From: Acetomicrobium sp. S15 = DSM 107314
GTDB taxonomy: Bacteria; Synergistota; Synergistia; Synergistales; Thermosynergistaceae
Direction of reading: 5' to 3'
DNA: 64,000 nucleotides
Assembly (NCBI RefSeq): GCF_016125955.1
Contig: NZ_JADEVE010000091.1
Coordinates: forward strand, 30,220-94,219
Below are positions 51,813 through 62,498 of the stretch, piece by piece; positions within the stretch are counted from its first letter, which is position 1, and every line of letters starts with the position of its first letter. The position numbers were made by a program, and so were the translations under genes. Below the pieces are notes generated by a model. That model did no database searches, was not told the origin of the DNA, and was given only the letters and a program-made list of their open reading frames with translations.

Positions 51813-54589
51813 TGCCGAGCGCTACCTATAGGCTTCAGCTTTCCCCGGCCTTCGGATTTAACCGTGCGGAGGGGGTAGTGGCGTATCTCGCCGAGCTCGG
51901 CATATCGCACATCTACGCCTCTCCCATCTTCAAGGCTCGCAAAGGTAGCAGCCACGGTTATGACGTGACGGATTACGGCGAAATAAACCCGGAGCTCGGA
52001 ACCCCTCAAGAGCTGGACGATCTCCTCTCCCTTGCGGCGTCAAAGGGTTTAGGTTGGATCCAGGACATAGTACCTAACCACATGGCCTATACTCCTGAAA
52101 ACGCCATGTTGATGGACGTCTTGGAAAATGGTTCCATGTCCAGATACTTCGGATGGTTCGATGCGGAGTGGAACCATCCGAACCTCGCCTTGAAGGGCAG
52201 GATCTTATCCCCCTTTTTGGGACGTTTTTACGGGGATGCGCTTGAAGGGTGCGAGATCTCGCTCGTTTACGGCAAATCCGGATTTTCGGCCTCCTACTAC
52301 GACATCGTCTTTCCCTTGAGGGTCGAGTCATACACCCAGATCTTGCTGCCGGGCGTCAAAAAGCTCACGAAGAGGCTCGGGGAAAACAACCCGGATCTCA
52401 TAAAACTCTTGGGGGTTTTGTATGCGATGAAGAGCCTCTCTTCGGGGTCGAACGATACGGACCCAGACGAGAGGTATGAGCAAACCCGCTTCATAAAGGA
52501 GATGCTTTGGGAGCTCTACTCGGGGAATACCGAAATAAAGGGCTATGTGGATCAGAAAGTCTCGTCGTTTAACGGCAAAGCGGGTGATCCAAGTAGTTTC
52601 GACGCCCTCGACGACCTATTGTCTCGCCAGTTCTTCCGCCTCGCCTTTTGGAAGGTGGCGTGTGAGGAGATCAACTACAGGAGATTCTTCAACGTGAACG
52701 ACCTGATCGCGATCCGCGCCCACGAGGAGGAGGTCTTCGATCGCGTCCATTCCCTCATCTTGAGCCTAACCAGAGCGGGGAAGGTATGCGGCTTGAGGGT
52801 GGACCACGTCGACGGTCTGTACGATCCTGCGGCTTATCTCTCGAAATTGAGAGAGAAAGCGGGAGACCTTTACTTGGTTGTGGAAAAGATCCTCGCCCCC
52901 GAAGAGAAGCTGCCCTCGTCCTGGCCCGTCCACGGCACGACGGGGTACGATTTCTTAAACCGCCTCAACGGCATTTTCTGCGATGCAAGAGGCGAGAAGA
53001 CTTTTGACAGGATCTACGCTTCCCTGTGCGGCCTCGTGGCGCCCTATGAGGAGCTCGTCTTCGACAAGAAGCGGCTCATCATGGGCAAAGAAATGGCCGG
53101 AGATGTGGACAACGTGGCCACGCTGATGATAGAGGCAGCCAGCGGATTTCGCCACGGGAGGGACATCACTTCATACGGATTGAAGCGGGCCATCGTGGAG
53201 GTTTTGGCCCATTTCCCTGTATACCGCACCTACATCGCCGAGTCCCGTTTTAGCGACGAAGATAAAGCTTATATAAAAAGCGCGATAGACGATGCTAAAG
53301 GGACTATGCCGGGCTTGACTTATGAGTTCGACTTCCTCGGGGACTTCTTCTTGGGTTACAGGGACGAACTCAAAGAAGAGCGGCAAGCCCGGAGGATGGA
53401 GGCGATTATGCGCTTTCAGCAGCTGACCGGTCCCCTCTTGGCAAAAGCCTTCGAAGACACGGTACTTTACGTTTACAACAGATTGCTTGCGCTCAACGAA
53501 GTCGGGGGAAGCCCTGATAGGTTCGGCACACCCATCGAAGACTTCTTCGCCTTCTTGAAAGACAGGCAACGCTCTTGGCCATATTCGATGAACGCCACCT
53601 CCACTCATGACACCAAGAGGGGGGAAGACGTGAGATGCCGCATAAACGTACTATCGGAAATGCCGCTGGAGTGGGAGAGGTGCCTGAGGAGATGGTCGAG
53701 GATAAACCGCTCGAGGAAGAGGCTCATCGAGGGATATCCGGCTCCCGACGGAAATGACGAGTACTTCCTCTATCAGATGCTCCTCGGTGCTTTTCCTCTG
53801 TGCGACTCCGAGTTTTCAACCTTCATCGAGAGGATGAAAGGGTATATCGTCAAGGCTGTCCGCGAGGCGAAGGTCCATACGGCGTGGCTGAAACCGGACC
53901 TGGAATACGAAGAGGCCTTCGTCGCTTTCATGGAGGCCGCTTTGGGTGACGCCGCCTTCATCGACGACTTCCTTCCCTTTATGAGGCGCGTTGCCTTTTA
54001 CGGGGCCGTCAATTCGCTCTCTCAGGTTGCGATAAAGGTCGCTTCTCCGGGCGTCCCCGACTTTTACCAGGGTACAGAATTGTGGGATCTCTCTTTGGTG
54101 GATCCCGACAATCGCAGGCCTGTGGATTTCATCAAGAGAGCTCAGATGCTTGAAGATATCAAAAGGCGCGACGGCTCTCCTGCGCTTATAGATGAGCTCC
54201 TTTCGGGCTGGATAGACGGCAAGATCAAGCTCTTTTTGATCTATAAAGGCCTCAAAGCGAGGAAGGATCACGAGCGCCTGTTTGCGACAGGCTATTTCGC
54301 CCCCCTCACGGTGAGGGGGAAATTGGCCCGTCACGTGGTGGCTTTTGCCAGAAAAGGCGCCGACGAGTGGGCGATATGCATCGCGCCGCGGTTCACATCT
54401 TCTGTCGTGCCCGAAGGGGCATGGCCCATAGGAGAGGTCTGGGCGGACGCACGGGTGATCCTGCCTAAGGGAGCGCCTAAGGCCTTTGACGATGCCATAA
54501 CGGGTATACACATAGATGCCGTGAAAGCTATTCAGGTGAGCGTGGCGTTGAAGCGATTTCCGGTAGCGCTGCTCATTGGGAGGGCGTGA
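51812..54589 (+). CDS. treY: Malto-oligosyltrehalose synthase
   Basis: TreY isomerises the reducing end of a malto-oligosaccharide to a trehalosyl unit. The 925 residues begin MPSATYRLQLSPAFGF, followed by YASPIFKARKGSSHGYDVTD; the nucleophile is Asp331 in LRVDHVDGLYDP, the acid/base Glu358 in LVVEKILAP, and STHDTKRGEDVR contains the third acid. The C-terminus has GVPDFYQGTELWD. ATG 51812 overlaps the stop of the GH57 gene; an open frame extends 47 codons further upstream inside that gene but is not conserved-looking. Works with TreZ at the end of the operon. Confidence 0.95.
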   Translation: MPSATYRLQLSPAFGFNRAEGVVAYLAELGISHIYASPIFKARKGSSHGYDVTDYGEINPELGTPQELDDLLSLAASKGLGWIQDIVPNHMAYTPENAMLMDVLENGSMSRYFGWFDAEWNHPNLALKGRILSPFLGRFYGDALEGCEISLVYGKSGFSASYYDIVFPLRVESYTQILLPGVKKLTKRLGENNPDLIKLLGVLYAMKSLSSGSNDTDPDERYEQTRFIKEMLWELYSGNTEIKGYVDQKVSSFNGKAGDPSSFDALDDLLSRQFFRLAFWKVACEEINYRRFFNVNDLIAIRAHEEEVFDRVHSLILSLTRAGKVCGLRVDHVDGLYDPAAYLSKLREKAGDLYLVVEKILAPEEKLPSSWPVHGTTGYDFLNRLNGIFCDARGEKTFDRIYASLCGLVAPYEELVFDKKRLIMGKEMAGDVDNVATLMIEAASGFRHGRDITSYGLKRAIVEVLAHFPVYRTYIAESRFSDEDKAYIKSAIDDAKGTMPGLTYEFDFLGDFFLGYRDELKEERQARRMEAIMRFQQLTGPLLAKAFEDTVLYVYNRLLALNEVGGSPDRFGTPIEDFFAFLKDRQRSWPYSMNATSTHDTKRGEDVRCRINVLSEMPLEWERCLRRWSRINRSRKRLIEGYPAPDGNDEYFLYQMLLGAFPLCDSEFSTFIERMKGYIVKAVREAKVHTAWLKPDLEYEEAFVAFMEAALGDAAFIDDFLPFMRRVAFYGAVNSLSQVAIKVASPGVPDFYQGTELWDLSLVDPDNRRPVDFIKRAQMLEDIKRRDGSPALIDELLSGWIDGKIKLFLIYKGLKARKDHERLFATGYFAPLTVRGKLARHVVAFARKGADEWAICIAPRFTSSVVPEGAWPIGEVWADARVILPKGAPKAFDDAITGIHIDAVKAIQVSVALKRFPVALLIGRA

Positions 54590-54591
54590 AC

Positions 54592-56580
54592 ATGGACGGT
54601 AGGAAGAGGGTCGTAATCGAGGGCGTCTATCCCGAAATAGACTGTGGCCGCTTCCCCATAAAGAGGGCGGTGGGCGAGCGCGTCGACGTCGAGGCCGACG
54701 TCTTTTCGGACGGACACGACGAAGTGGCGGCTTTTTTGCTCTATCGCAAAGCCGACGCCGATGAGTGGAGCGAGCTTGCCATGACGCCTCTGCTCAACGA
54801 CAGATGGTGCGCTTCATGTCGAATCGAAGAAATGGGGGAATATCTTTATACGATAAAGGGAGGCGTAGACCATTTCTCTACATGGCGCAAAGATGTTTTG
54901 AAAAAAATTGAGGCTGGCCAGGATATAACCGCTGACCTCACCGCGGGCGTGGAGATGCTGCGCAAAGCCGCAAAGACCTCTGACGATGACGGTTCCGCCG
55001 AGCTTTTGCGCTATGCGGAGGCCCTACAGTCCATGGCGGCGCGGCGTGATACTGAAGGTGCCGAGATGCTTCTCGCCTCGGAGGGGTTTTCGCGTCTCTT
55101 TCGTCTCTGTTTCAGAGAGAGCTTAGCCACCGTATACGGAAAAGAGCTGCGCGTGACGGTCGATCGCAAGAAGGCTCTTTGCAGCGCCTGGTACGAGTTC
55201 TTCCCCAGGTCGTGTTATCAAGAGGGAAAAACTTGCGGGACATTTTCCGACGCGGAAAAGCTCTTGCCAGAGATAGCGCGGATGGGCTTTGACGTGGTCT
55301 ACCTTCCGCCTATCCACCCCATAGGGAAGACCAATCGCAAGGGGAAAAACAACTCCCCCAAGAGCCTTCCTGACGACCCAGGAAGCCCGTGGGCCATAGG
55401 CTCGACCGAAGGCGGCCACAAGGCCATTTGCCCCGAACTGGGTACCATGGAAGACTTTGTCTCCTTCATGAAACGGGCTGACGAACTGGGCCTCGAGGTG
55501 GCGCTGGACTTGGCATTTCAATGTTCCCCAGACCACCCTTATGTCAAAGAACATCCGGAGTGGTTTAAGTGGCGTCCCGACGGCACGATTCAACATGCGG
55601 AGAACCCCCCGAAGAAATATGAGGACGTGGTCCCCTTCGACTTTGAGTGCGAAAGTTGGAAATCGCTCTGGGAAGAGCTCAAAAGCATAGCCCTCTTCTG
55701 GATAGATAAGGGTGTAAAGATATTTCGGGTGGATAACCCTCATACGAAGCCCTTTGCCTTTTGGGAGTGGTTCATAGGCGAGATAAAGAGAGCTCACCCA
55801 GAGGTGATATTTTTGGCTGAGGCCTTTACGCGTCCCAAGGTCATGTATCGCCTGGCCAAGCTCGGATTTAGCCAATCTTACACGTATTTCGCCTGGCGCA
55901 ATACGAAGTGGGAGATCACCGAGTACGTGGAGGAGCTCATCTCTGCGCCCGTGAGGGAGTTTTTCCGTCCAAACTTCTGGCCCAATACGCCGGATATCCT
56001 CCCCGAATACCTGCAGTACGGGGGTCGCCCCGCTTTTATAGTGAGGCTGGTGCTGGCCGCCACGCTTTCTCCGAACTACGGCATATACGGACCGGCCTTC
56101 GAGCTCTGCGTCTCCGAGGCCATACCGGGCAGAGAGGAGTATTTGAACTCCGAAAAATACGAGATAAAGCGGTGGAATTGGGATGCGCCGGGAAACCTGA
56201 AGGACCTGATCGCCAGGGTAAACCGTGCACGGAGGGAGAACCCGGCCCTCCAGGAGGCGCACAACGTGAAGTTCTGCGAGGCGGACGACGAAAACGTGCT
56301 ATTCTACTGCAGGGTCACAGAAGACCTCTCCAATGTCATCCTGGTGGTGGCGAATCTTGATCCGTTCCATGCCCACGAGGCAACGCTTCAAATCCCCATA
56401 GGCGAGCTCGGCATATCGGAGGGGCAGTCGTATCTCCTCGAAGACCTGCTGGGTGGGGAAAAGTTCATCTGCCAGGGTGATAGCATGCGCTTCAGGATCG
56501 ACCCGGCCGTCATTCCCTGTCGTATCTTCAGGGTGCGCCGCAGATTGCGCCGCGAGTCGGACTTCGACTACTTCATGTGA
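54592..56580 (+). CDS. glgE: Alpha-1,4-glucan:maltose-1-phosphate maltosyltransferase
   Basis: GH13 subfamily 3 enzyme that adds maltose from maltose-1-phosphate to a glucan end. The 662 residues include an N-terminal beta domain, a helical insertion, and a catalytic barrel with DVVYLPPIHPIGKTNRKGKNN, FQCSPDHPYVKEHPEWF, nucleophile Asp381 in FRVDNPHTKP, and acid/base Glu410 in LAEAFTRP. ATG 54592 follows GGGAGG by 8 bases; a GTG at 54586 overlapping treY is the alternative. Its substrate would come from the maltokinase encoded next. Confidence 0.96.
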   Translation: MDGRKRVVIEGVYPEIDCGRFPIKRAVGERVDVEADVFSDGHDEVAAFLLYRKADADEWSELAMTPLLNDRWCASCRIEEMGEYLYTIKGGVDHFSTWRKDVLKKIEAGQDITADLTAGVEMLRKAAKTSDDDGSAELLRYAEALQSMAARRDTEGAEMLLASEGFSRLFRLCFRESLATVYGKELRVTVDRKKALCSAWYEFFPRSCYQEGKTCGTFSDAEKLLPEIARMGFDVVYLPPIHPIGKTNRKGKNNSPKSLPDDPGSPWAIGSTEGGHKAICPELGTMEDFVSFMKRADELGLEVALDLAFQCSPDHPYVKEHPEWFKWRPDGTIQHAENPPKKYEDVVPFDFECESWKSLWEELKSIALFWIDKGVKIFRVDNPHTKPFAFWEWFIGEIKRAHPEVIFLAEAFTRPKVMYRLAKLGFSQSYTYFAWRNTKWEITEYVEELISAPVREFFRPNFWPNTPDILPEYLQYGGRPAFIVRLVLAATLSPNYGIYGPAFELCVSEAIPGREEYLNSEKYEIKRWNWDAPGNLKDLIARVNRARRENPALQEAHNVKFCEADDENVLFYCRVTEDLSNVILVVANLDPFHAHEATLQIPIGELGISEGQSYLLEDLLGGEKFICQGDSMRFRIDPAVIPCRIFRVRRRLRRESDFDYFM

Positions 56581-56604
56581 CGGTGCCTTCGGGAGGGGCG
56601 ATAG

Positions 56605-58101
56605 ATGGCGGAACTTCTTTTAGCGGAAGCCTTCGAGATATTGCGAGAATGCCTGCCATCTTATCTTCCGCGCTGTCGTTGGTTTGCCTCTAAAGCCAGC
56701 AGGATAGCGTCAGTAGATGTGTGGGAAGACTTTCCGATGGGCGAAGGGCCTTTTCCGAGGCTGCTTTTCTTAAACGTGTCGCTCGATGACGGTTCATCTG
56801 AGCGTTACGTGTTGCCTCTTTCTCGCGTTATTGAAAATGCCTCACTTCAAGGGCAGAAGAATGCCACAATATGTCAAGTTCGAGATTATTTCTTGGCAGA
56901 CGGCGTTTTCGATCCTACGTTTAGAAGCCTAATGCTTGAGATAATTACTAAAGGCAAAAACTTAAGCGGTAGCTGGGGAAAGCTAACGGGGCTTCCTAAC
57001 CCTGCAGCGGTTGAAACCTTTTCAGAGGTTGCCGCTTCTGGCGATTCTCGAGTTTTATCTGCAGAACAGAGCAACACGTCTATCGTTTATGAAGACAAGC
57101 TCTTCCTCAAGCTTTACAGGAAAGTCGAAGAGGGGCCGCATCCCGAGGGGGAGATGGTGCGCTTCCTCACGGAAGCCGGATTTTTCCACGTGCCGCCCTT
57201 CATGGGTTTTTTGAGGTGCGAGCCGGCCGACGGAGGCCTCTCCTTCGAGGTCGCGCTCCTTCAAGGTTGCATCAAGAACGAGGGCGACGCCTGGTCTTAT
57301 TTTACGCGCGCTTTGGAGCTTTCTCTGTCTTCTCTCGACGAAGGTGGAGCTAAAGACGGAGAGAAAGAGACATTGAACATGGCTTCCCTTTTAGGCAGAC
57401 GTACGGCGGAGATGCACATCGCCCTGGCCTCAGATAGAAAGGACCCGGCCTTCTCGCCCGTACCCTTTGAGGGCGAATATAAAAGCCACGCTTTAGAGGC
57501 CGCCTGCGCCCAGCTCGACGAGGCTTTAGTCATGCTCGAAAGACACATAGGCGACCTGCGGAGCGCTGCGAGGGCGCTGGCATTGCGCGTCTTGGAGAAA
57601 AAGAAAAGAGCGTCTGATCTGCTTGAGGCCTCATTTGCCGCTTCGGGCGGCGAGGTTTTGAGGATTCACGGCGATTATCATTTAGGGCAAGTCCTGTTTA
57701 CAGGTGACGACTTTTTTATCATCGACTTCGAAGGGGAGCCGGCGAGGAGCCTTCCCGAGCGCCGAAGGAAGCAGAGCCCTTTGAAGGATATTGCCGGTAT
57801 GGTCAGGTCTTTCCACTACGCTGCAAACTTTGCCCTGCGAGAGCTGGACGATAAAGAGAAGGATGTCGCGTCTTCACGGGCTAAAGCCTGGTATAGCACC
57901 GTTTGCGAGCTGTTTGTTTCCTCCTATCGCAAAACTACTCGCGAGGCGTCGTTCCTTCCGAAAGGAGATGGCGCCTTCGAGGCAATCTTAAAGGCCTTTC
58001 TCGTGGAGAAGGCCGCATATGAAATATGCTACGAATTGAATAACCGCCCCGATTGGGTGGAGATCCCCTTGGAGGGGATCGCGTCGATCTTAAGCCTCTA
58101 A
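56605..58101 (+). CDS. mak: Maltokinase
   Basis: ATP-dependent kinase making maltose-1-phosphate from maltose (Mak/Pep2). The 498 residues contain an N-terminal lid (LPRCRWFASKASRI), the nucleotide loop EQSNTSIVY at Glu154, the LKLYRKVEEGPHPEGEMVRFL segment (given in part), the catalytic HGDYHLGQ from His355, and the metal-binding IDFEGEPARSLPERR with Asp374. All canonical residues are present, unlike in the kinase part of TreS. It follows glgE by 24 bp. Confidence 0.95.
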   Translation: MAELLLAEAFEILRECLPSYLPRCRWFASKASRIASVDVWEDFPMGEGPFPRLLFLNVSLDDGSSERYVLPLSRVIENASLQGQKNATICQVRDYFLADGVFDPTFRSLMLEIITKGKNLSGSWGKLTGLPNPAAVETFSEVAASGDSRVLSAEQSNTSIVYEDKLFLKLYRKVEEGPHPEGEMVRFLTEAGFFHVPPFMGFLRCEPADGGLSFEVALLQGCIKNEGDAWSYFTRALELSLSSLDEGGAKDGEKETLNMASLLGRRTAEMHIALASDRKDPAFSPVPFEGEYKSHALEAACAQLDEALVMLERHIGDLRSAARALALRVLEKKKRASDLLEASFAASGGEVLRIHGDYHLGQVLFTGDDFFIIDFEGEPARSLPERRRKQSPLKDIAGMVRSFHYAANFALRELDDKEKDVASSRAKAWYSTVCELFVSSYRKTTREASFLPKGDGAFEAILKAFLVEKAAYEICYELNNRPDWVEIPLEGIASILSL

Positions 58102-58137
58102 GATCGACACCGGGCTTAGGGGCTGGGAGGGATTTGT

Positions 58138-60033
58138 ATGAGAAATGAAATAGCTTGGACTTCGCCGTTAACCGATATGGATATATACCTGTTTAAGGAA
58201 GGCAACCACTTCCGCCTGTATGACAAAATGGGGGCCCACCCTTGTGAAGGCGGCGTGCGCTTCGCCGTGTGGGCGCCTAACGCCAGGCGCGTTTCTGTCG
58301 TAGGGGACTTCAACGGTTGGGATACAAGCGCTCATCCGTTAAACCCCAGGCTCGATGGATCTGGCATATGGGAGGGCTTCGTGGAGGGCATCAAGGTGGG
58401 AGCGCTTTATAAATATCACATCGTCTCAAACCGCGACGATTACGAAGTGCAGAAGGGCGACCCTTATGCCTTTTTCTGGGAGACCCCCCCTAAGACGGCA
58501 TCGATCGTCTGGGATCTCGATTACAAGTGGAACGACGACGAGTGGATGAGAGAAAGGTACAAGCACAACGCGCTCGGCGCACCGATTTCTGTATATGAAG
58601 TGCATCTCGGGTCTTGGAGGCGCGTGCCGGAGGAGGGAAACAGGTTTTTGACCTATCGCGAGATGGCCTCTTATCTACCGGGTTACCTCAAAGAGACGGG
58701 CTTTACCCACGTAGAATTCTTGCCCGTTATGGAGCATCCCTTTTACGGCTCCTGGGGGTATCAGACCCTCGGTTATTTTGCGCCCACGAGCCGATACGGT
58801 ACGCCGCAGGATTTCATGTATCTCGTGGACGTGCTTCACCAAAACGGCATAGGGGTGATCTTGGATTGGGTGCCGTCGCACTTCCCGAACGACGGCCACG
58901 GCCTCGTCTACTTCGACGGCACCCACCTTTACGAGCACGCCGACCCCAGGAAGGGATTTCATCCCGACTGGAAGAGTTGCATCTTCAATTACGGCAGGAA
59001 CGAGGTGCGGGATTTTCTGATCTCAAGCGCTTTGTTTTGGCTCGACAAGTATCACGCCGATGGTTTGAGGGTGGATGCGGTGGCCTCTATGCTGTACCTC
59101 GACTACTCGAGGAAGGATGGGGAGTGGATCCCGAACCAGTACGGCGGCAGGGAAAACCTCGAGGCGATAGTCTTTTTGAAGCGCTTCAACGAAGAGGTCT
59201 ATGGGAACTACCCCGACGTTCAGACTATAGCCGAGGAGTCGACCGCCTGGCCCATGGTTACGAGACCTGTTTATCTTGGTGGGCTGGGATTTGGCATGAA
59301 GTGGAACATGGGCTGGATGCACGACACGCTCGAATATTTTTCTAAAGACCCGATATTTCGCAAATACTATCATAATCAGTTAACGTTCAGCATCTGGTAT
59401 GCATTTTATGAAAACTTCATCTTGCCGCTCTCTCACGACGAGGTCGTATACGGCAAGGGGTCGCTCCTTTCCAAGATGCCGGGCGACGAGGCGCAAAAGT
59501 TCGCAAATTTACGGGCGCTTTTGGGCTATCAATGGCTCCACCCCGGGAAGAAACTGCTCTTCATGGGGGGTGAGTTCGGTCAGTGGCGCGAGTGGGATCA
59601 CGAGTCGAGCCTCGACTGGCACCTCTTGGACCACCTCGGCCATCAGGGAGTTAAGCGCTGGGTCTGCGACCTGAACCGCCTTTTGAAGGATACGGCGGCT
59701 CTCTACGAGCGCGATTTCGAGAACACAGGCTTTGAGTGGGTGGATTTTTCGGACTGGGAAAGCAGCGTCATAGCGTTTTTGCGCAAGGCGGGCGGCGAGG
59801 AGGTCCTTGTGGTATGCAATTTCACCCCTGTGCCTCGATATAACTACAGGGTGGGAGTCCCCAGGGGCGGCTTTTGGAGAGAGCTCTTGAACAGCGATTC
59901 ACAGGAATACGGCGGTAGCGGCCACGGAAATTTGGGCGGCATCGAGGCCACGCCGGTGCCGATACATGGTAGGTTTTATTCGCTGGTGATGACACTTCCT
60001 CCGCTTTCTGTTACAGTCTTTAAGAGGGTTTAA
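58138..60033 (+). CDS. glgB: 1,4-alpha-glucan branching enzyme
   Basis: GH13 enzyme forming alpha-1,6 branches. The 631 residues include a CBM48 N-domain ([24 protein letters not shown] in part), the barrel with [25 protein letters not shown], nucleophile Asp313 in [14 protein letters not shown], acid/base Glu366 in [10 protein letters not shown], and [14 protein letters not shown] further all-beta domain ends in [11 protein letters not shown]. It follows mak by 36 bp and precedes treZ by 3 bp. Confidence 0.96.
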   Translation: MRNEIAWTSPLTDMDIYLFKEGNHFRLYDKMGAHPCEGGVRFAVWAPNARRVSVVGDFNGWDTSAHPLNPRLDGSGIWEGFVEGIKVGALYKYHIVSNRDDYEVQKGDPYAFFWETPPKTASIVWDLDYKWNDDEWMRERYKHNALGAPISVYEVHLGSWRRVPEEGNRFLTYREMASYLPGYLKETGFTHVEFLPVMEHPFYGSWGYQTLGYFAPTSRYGTPQDFMYLVDVLHQNGIGVILDWVPSHFPNDGHGLVYFDGTHLYEHADPRKGFHPDWKSCIFNYGRNEVRDFLISSALFWLDKYHADGLRVDAVASMLYLDYSRKDGEWIPNQYGGRENLEAIVFLKRFNEEVYGNYPDVQTIAEESTAWPMVTRPVYLGGLGFGMKWNMGWMHDTLEYFSKDPIFRKYYHNQLTFSIWYAFYENFILPLSHDEVVYGKGSLLSKMPGDEAQKFANLRALLGYQWLHPGKKLLFMGGEFGQWREWDHESSLDWHLLDHLGHQGVKRWVCDLNRLLKDTAALYERDFENTGFEWVDFSDWESSVIAFLRKAGGEEVLVVCNFTPVPRYNYRVGVPRGGFWRELLNSDSQEYGGSGHGNLGGIEATPVPIHGRFYSLVMTLPPLSVTVFKRV

Positions 60034-60036
60034 ACG

Positions 60037-61854
60037 ATGATGGTAGGCTCTCGTTATCTCGGCGACGGCAAGTGCACCTTTTGCGTATGGGCTCCGCTCT
60101 GGGAGTCTGTGGATGTAAGGCTTCTGCGGCCTAAGGAGGTCGTCGTGCCAATGAAACGTCTTCCTTTCGGCTACTGGACCGCCGATGTGGAGGGGGTGTA
60201 TGGGTGCGCGCGCTACCTCTACAGGCTCGGCGGCGAGGTCGAGAGGCCCGACCCGGCCTCGCACTTTCAGCCGCAGGGGGTGCATGGCCCCTCTCAAGTG
60301 GTGGATCATAAGGATTTTAATTGGGACGACGAGGACTGGCGCGGCATTCCCCTGGAAGAGATGATCCTCTACGAGCTCCACGTGGGCACTTTCACGCGCC
60401 AAGGGACCTTTGTATCCGCTGCAAATGAACTCGCCTACCTCAAGGATTTAGGCGTTAATGCCGTTTCGGTCATGCCCATAGCTCAATTTCCCGGAGAGCG
60501 CAATTGGGGCTATGACGGCGTGTATCCCTATGCCGTGCAAAGTTCCTACGGCGGCCCTTCGGGTTTTAAGGAGTTCGTAAAAGCCTGTCACGCACATGGG
60601 CTTGCTGTAGTTTTGGACGTGGTTTATAACCATTTGGGCCCTGAGGGAAATTATTTGGCCGACTTCGCTCCTTATTTCACCGATAAATATAAGACCCCCT
60701 GGGGCAGCGCCATAAACTTTGACGGCGCCTATAGCGACGAGGTTAGGAATTTTTTCATCGGAAATGCCATCCACTGGTTCTGCCATTATCACGTCGACGG
60801 CTTAAGGCTGGATGCCGTGCACGCTATATACGACGCAAGCGCCAAGCCCTTCCTCGAGGAGCTCGTCGAAGCGGTGGAGGAACTCTCGGAATCTTCGGGG
60901 AGGAAGCTCTACCTCATCGCCGAGAGCGACTTAAACGACGTAAAGGTCATAAGGCCCAGGGAGCTCGGTGGCTTTGGCATAGACGCCCAGTGGTGCGACG
61001 ACTTTCACCACGCGCTCCATGCCTTGCTCACCGGCGAAAAGCACGGCTATTACGTCGATTTCGGGAAGGTGCCCCAACTTGCCAAGAGCTTCGAAGAGGG
61101 GTATGTATACACATGGGAGTATTCTGCTTTCAGAAGGCGCCACCACGGCAGCCCCTCTAAAGAAAGGCCCGCACATCAGTTCGTCGTCTTCTCCCAGAAT
61201 CACGACCAAGTCGGAAACAGGGCCATGGGCGAACGCCTATCTGCTCTCGTTTCCTTTGAGGTCCTGAAGCTCGCCGCCGGGGCGGTGATACTGTCTCCCT
61301 ACATACCGATGCTCTTTATGGGGGAAGAATATGGCGAGACTTCACCTTTTTTGTACTTCACCAGCCATTCTGACACTGACCTGATCGAGGCCGTGAGGAA
61401 AGGCCGCACCGAGGAGTTTGCGGGGTTCGATTGGCCTGTGGATGTGCCTGACCCGCAGGACGCATCTACCTTTGAGACCTCTAAACTTAAGCCACACCTT
61501 AGAGAAGAAAGGGTCCATCACGCACTCTTTCGTTATTACAGGGAGTTATTGCACCTCAGGAAGTCGACCCCGTCGCTTTCCCTGCCCATGAGAAACGTTG
61601 CGGTTTCCACAATAGGAGAGAGGGTCCTTTTGGTTCACAGACCCCACAAGATGGGGGGTTCGTTGCTGCTTCTGAATCTGTCTCCTGATCCTTTGGAAGT
61701 CGAAGCGACGTTGCCTCCCGGTGAGTGGGTTAAAGTGCTCGACTCGTCCGAAGAGGAGTGGTTAGGCCCTGGTGCGTCGCTTACCTGTTCTTTAAAAGGC
61801 AAAACCCGTGTATCGATGAGACCCTGGAACTTTGCCCTCTACAGAATCTCTTGA
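60037..61854 (+). CDS. treZ: Malto-oligosyltrehalose trehalohydrolase
   Basis: TreZ cuts trehalose from the end made by TreY. The 605 residues begin with an immunoglobulin-like domain, then ELHVGTFTRQGTF, NAVSVMPIAQFPGERNWGYDG (in part), nucleophile Asp259 in LRLDAVHAIYD, acid/base Glu296 in LIAESDLND, and FSQNHDQVGNR. The FPGERNWGYDGV segment separates it from branching enzymes. Last gene of the operon; no clear terminator was seen downstream. Confidence 0.95.
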   Translation: MMVGSRYLGDGKCTFCVWAPLWESVDVRLLRPKEVVVPMKRLPFGYWTADVEGVYGCARYLYRLGGEVERPDPASHFQPQGVHGPSQVVDHKDFNWDDEDWRGIPLEEMILYELHVGTFTRQGTFVSAANELAYLKDLGVNAVSVMPIAQFPGERNWGYDGVYPYAVQSSYGGPSGFKEFVKACHAHGLAVVLDVVYNHLGPEGNYLADFAPYFTDKYKTPWGSAINFDGAYSDEVRNFFIGNAIHWFCHYHVDGLRLDAVHAIYDASAKPFLEELVEAVEELSESSGRKLYLIAESDLNDVKVIRPRELGGFGIDAQWCDDFHHALHALLTGEKHGYYVDFGKVPQLAKSFEEGYVYTWEYSAFRRRHHGSPSKERPAHQFVVFSQNHDQVGNRAMGERLSALVSFEVLKLAAGAVILSPYIPMLFMGEEYGETSPFLYFTSHSDTDLIEAVRKGRTEEFAGFDWPVDVPDPQDASTFETSKLKPHLREERVHHALFRYYRELLHLRKSTPSLSLPMRNVAVSTIGERVLLVHRPHKMGGSLLLLNLSPDPLEVEATLPPGEWVKVLDSSEEEWLGPGASLTCSLKGKTRVSMRPWNFALYRIS

Positions 61855-61918
61855 CAAACAACAAGGAAGAGGGCAGGCGAATTCTGAATGAGCTGGACGT
61901 GCTACCTTAGGTGTTATG

Positions 61919-62317
61919 TCATCGCTCGATTATGTGGCCTTCGTGGCTCAAAACACATATCGCGCGCTCAAGATCTTTTTCTTTGACTAACAGGTAATCG
62001 GTATCGTAAGTAGAAACTGCAAAAATGCTCACCCCGGCCTTGGCTAAGGGCATGCTGAGCGAAGCGAGGACTCCGACACAAGAAAAATCCAAAGGCCCGT
62101 TAACCTTTAGGCATCGCCAACCTTTTTCGCACTTCGCATTTTTGGGAACGTCAAATTGTCGGCATACTATTGATAGCTCTTCAGGCGTTTTCGTAATCGA
62201 GACAAACTCGCCCGCCCACGCCCAGTCTGGGATCTCCGCGTCTTTGTCGAGGCGACAGACCATAAACACCTCTGGCAGGACCGAAATCTTAAGTTTCGCC
62301 TCGCGCACGCACTTCAC
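61919..62317 (-). CDS. ACT-domain protein (ACT_7 type)
   Basis: 132-residue stand-alone ACT protein. The second half reads LKVNGPLDFSCVGVLASLSM and AGVSIFAVSTYDTDYLLVKE, typical of small amino-acid-binding ACT_7 proteins. A role in amino-acid sensing is inferred; no target is indicated. The GTG start is uncertain because the ribosome site is weak and another GTG lies three codons inside. Convergent with treZ. Confidence 0.75.
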   Translation of the reverse strand: MKCVREAKLKISVLPEVFMVCRLDKDAEIPDWAWAGEFVSITKTPEELSIVCRQFDVPKNAKCEKGWRCLKVNGPLDFSCVGVLASLSMPLAKAGVSIFAVSTYDTDYLLVKEKDLERAICVLSHEGHIIER

Positions 62318-62498
62318 CCGCCTTATCTTTAAGCAAACTCATCGCTTAGACTTTTTAAAGTGTCTTTTAAACTCTTTGCACGTTGCTGTTTTTATAGGCG
62401 CACATAAATGGGGGCTTTTAAACCCCCGTTTAGATGGATCAACGCGGTATATTCGTAAATTGCGCTAAATCTTGCGGCGCAAGCGCAAGCATATAACC

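Noticed and set aside
55123..56262. 379-residue frame on the - strand inside glgE
   Set aside because: Antisense shadow of glgE; no family resemblance and no ribosome site.
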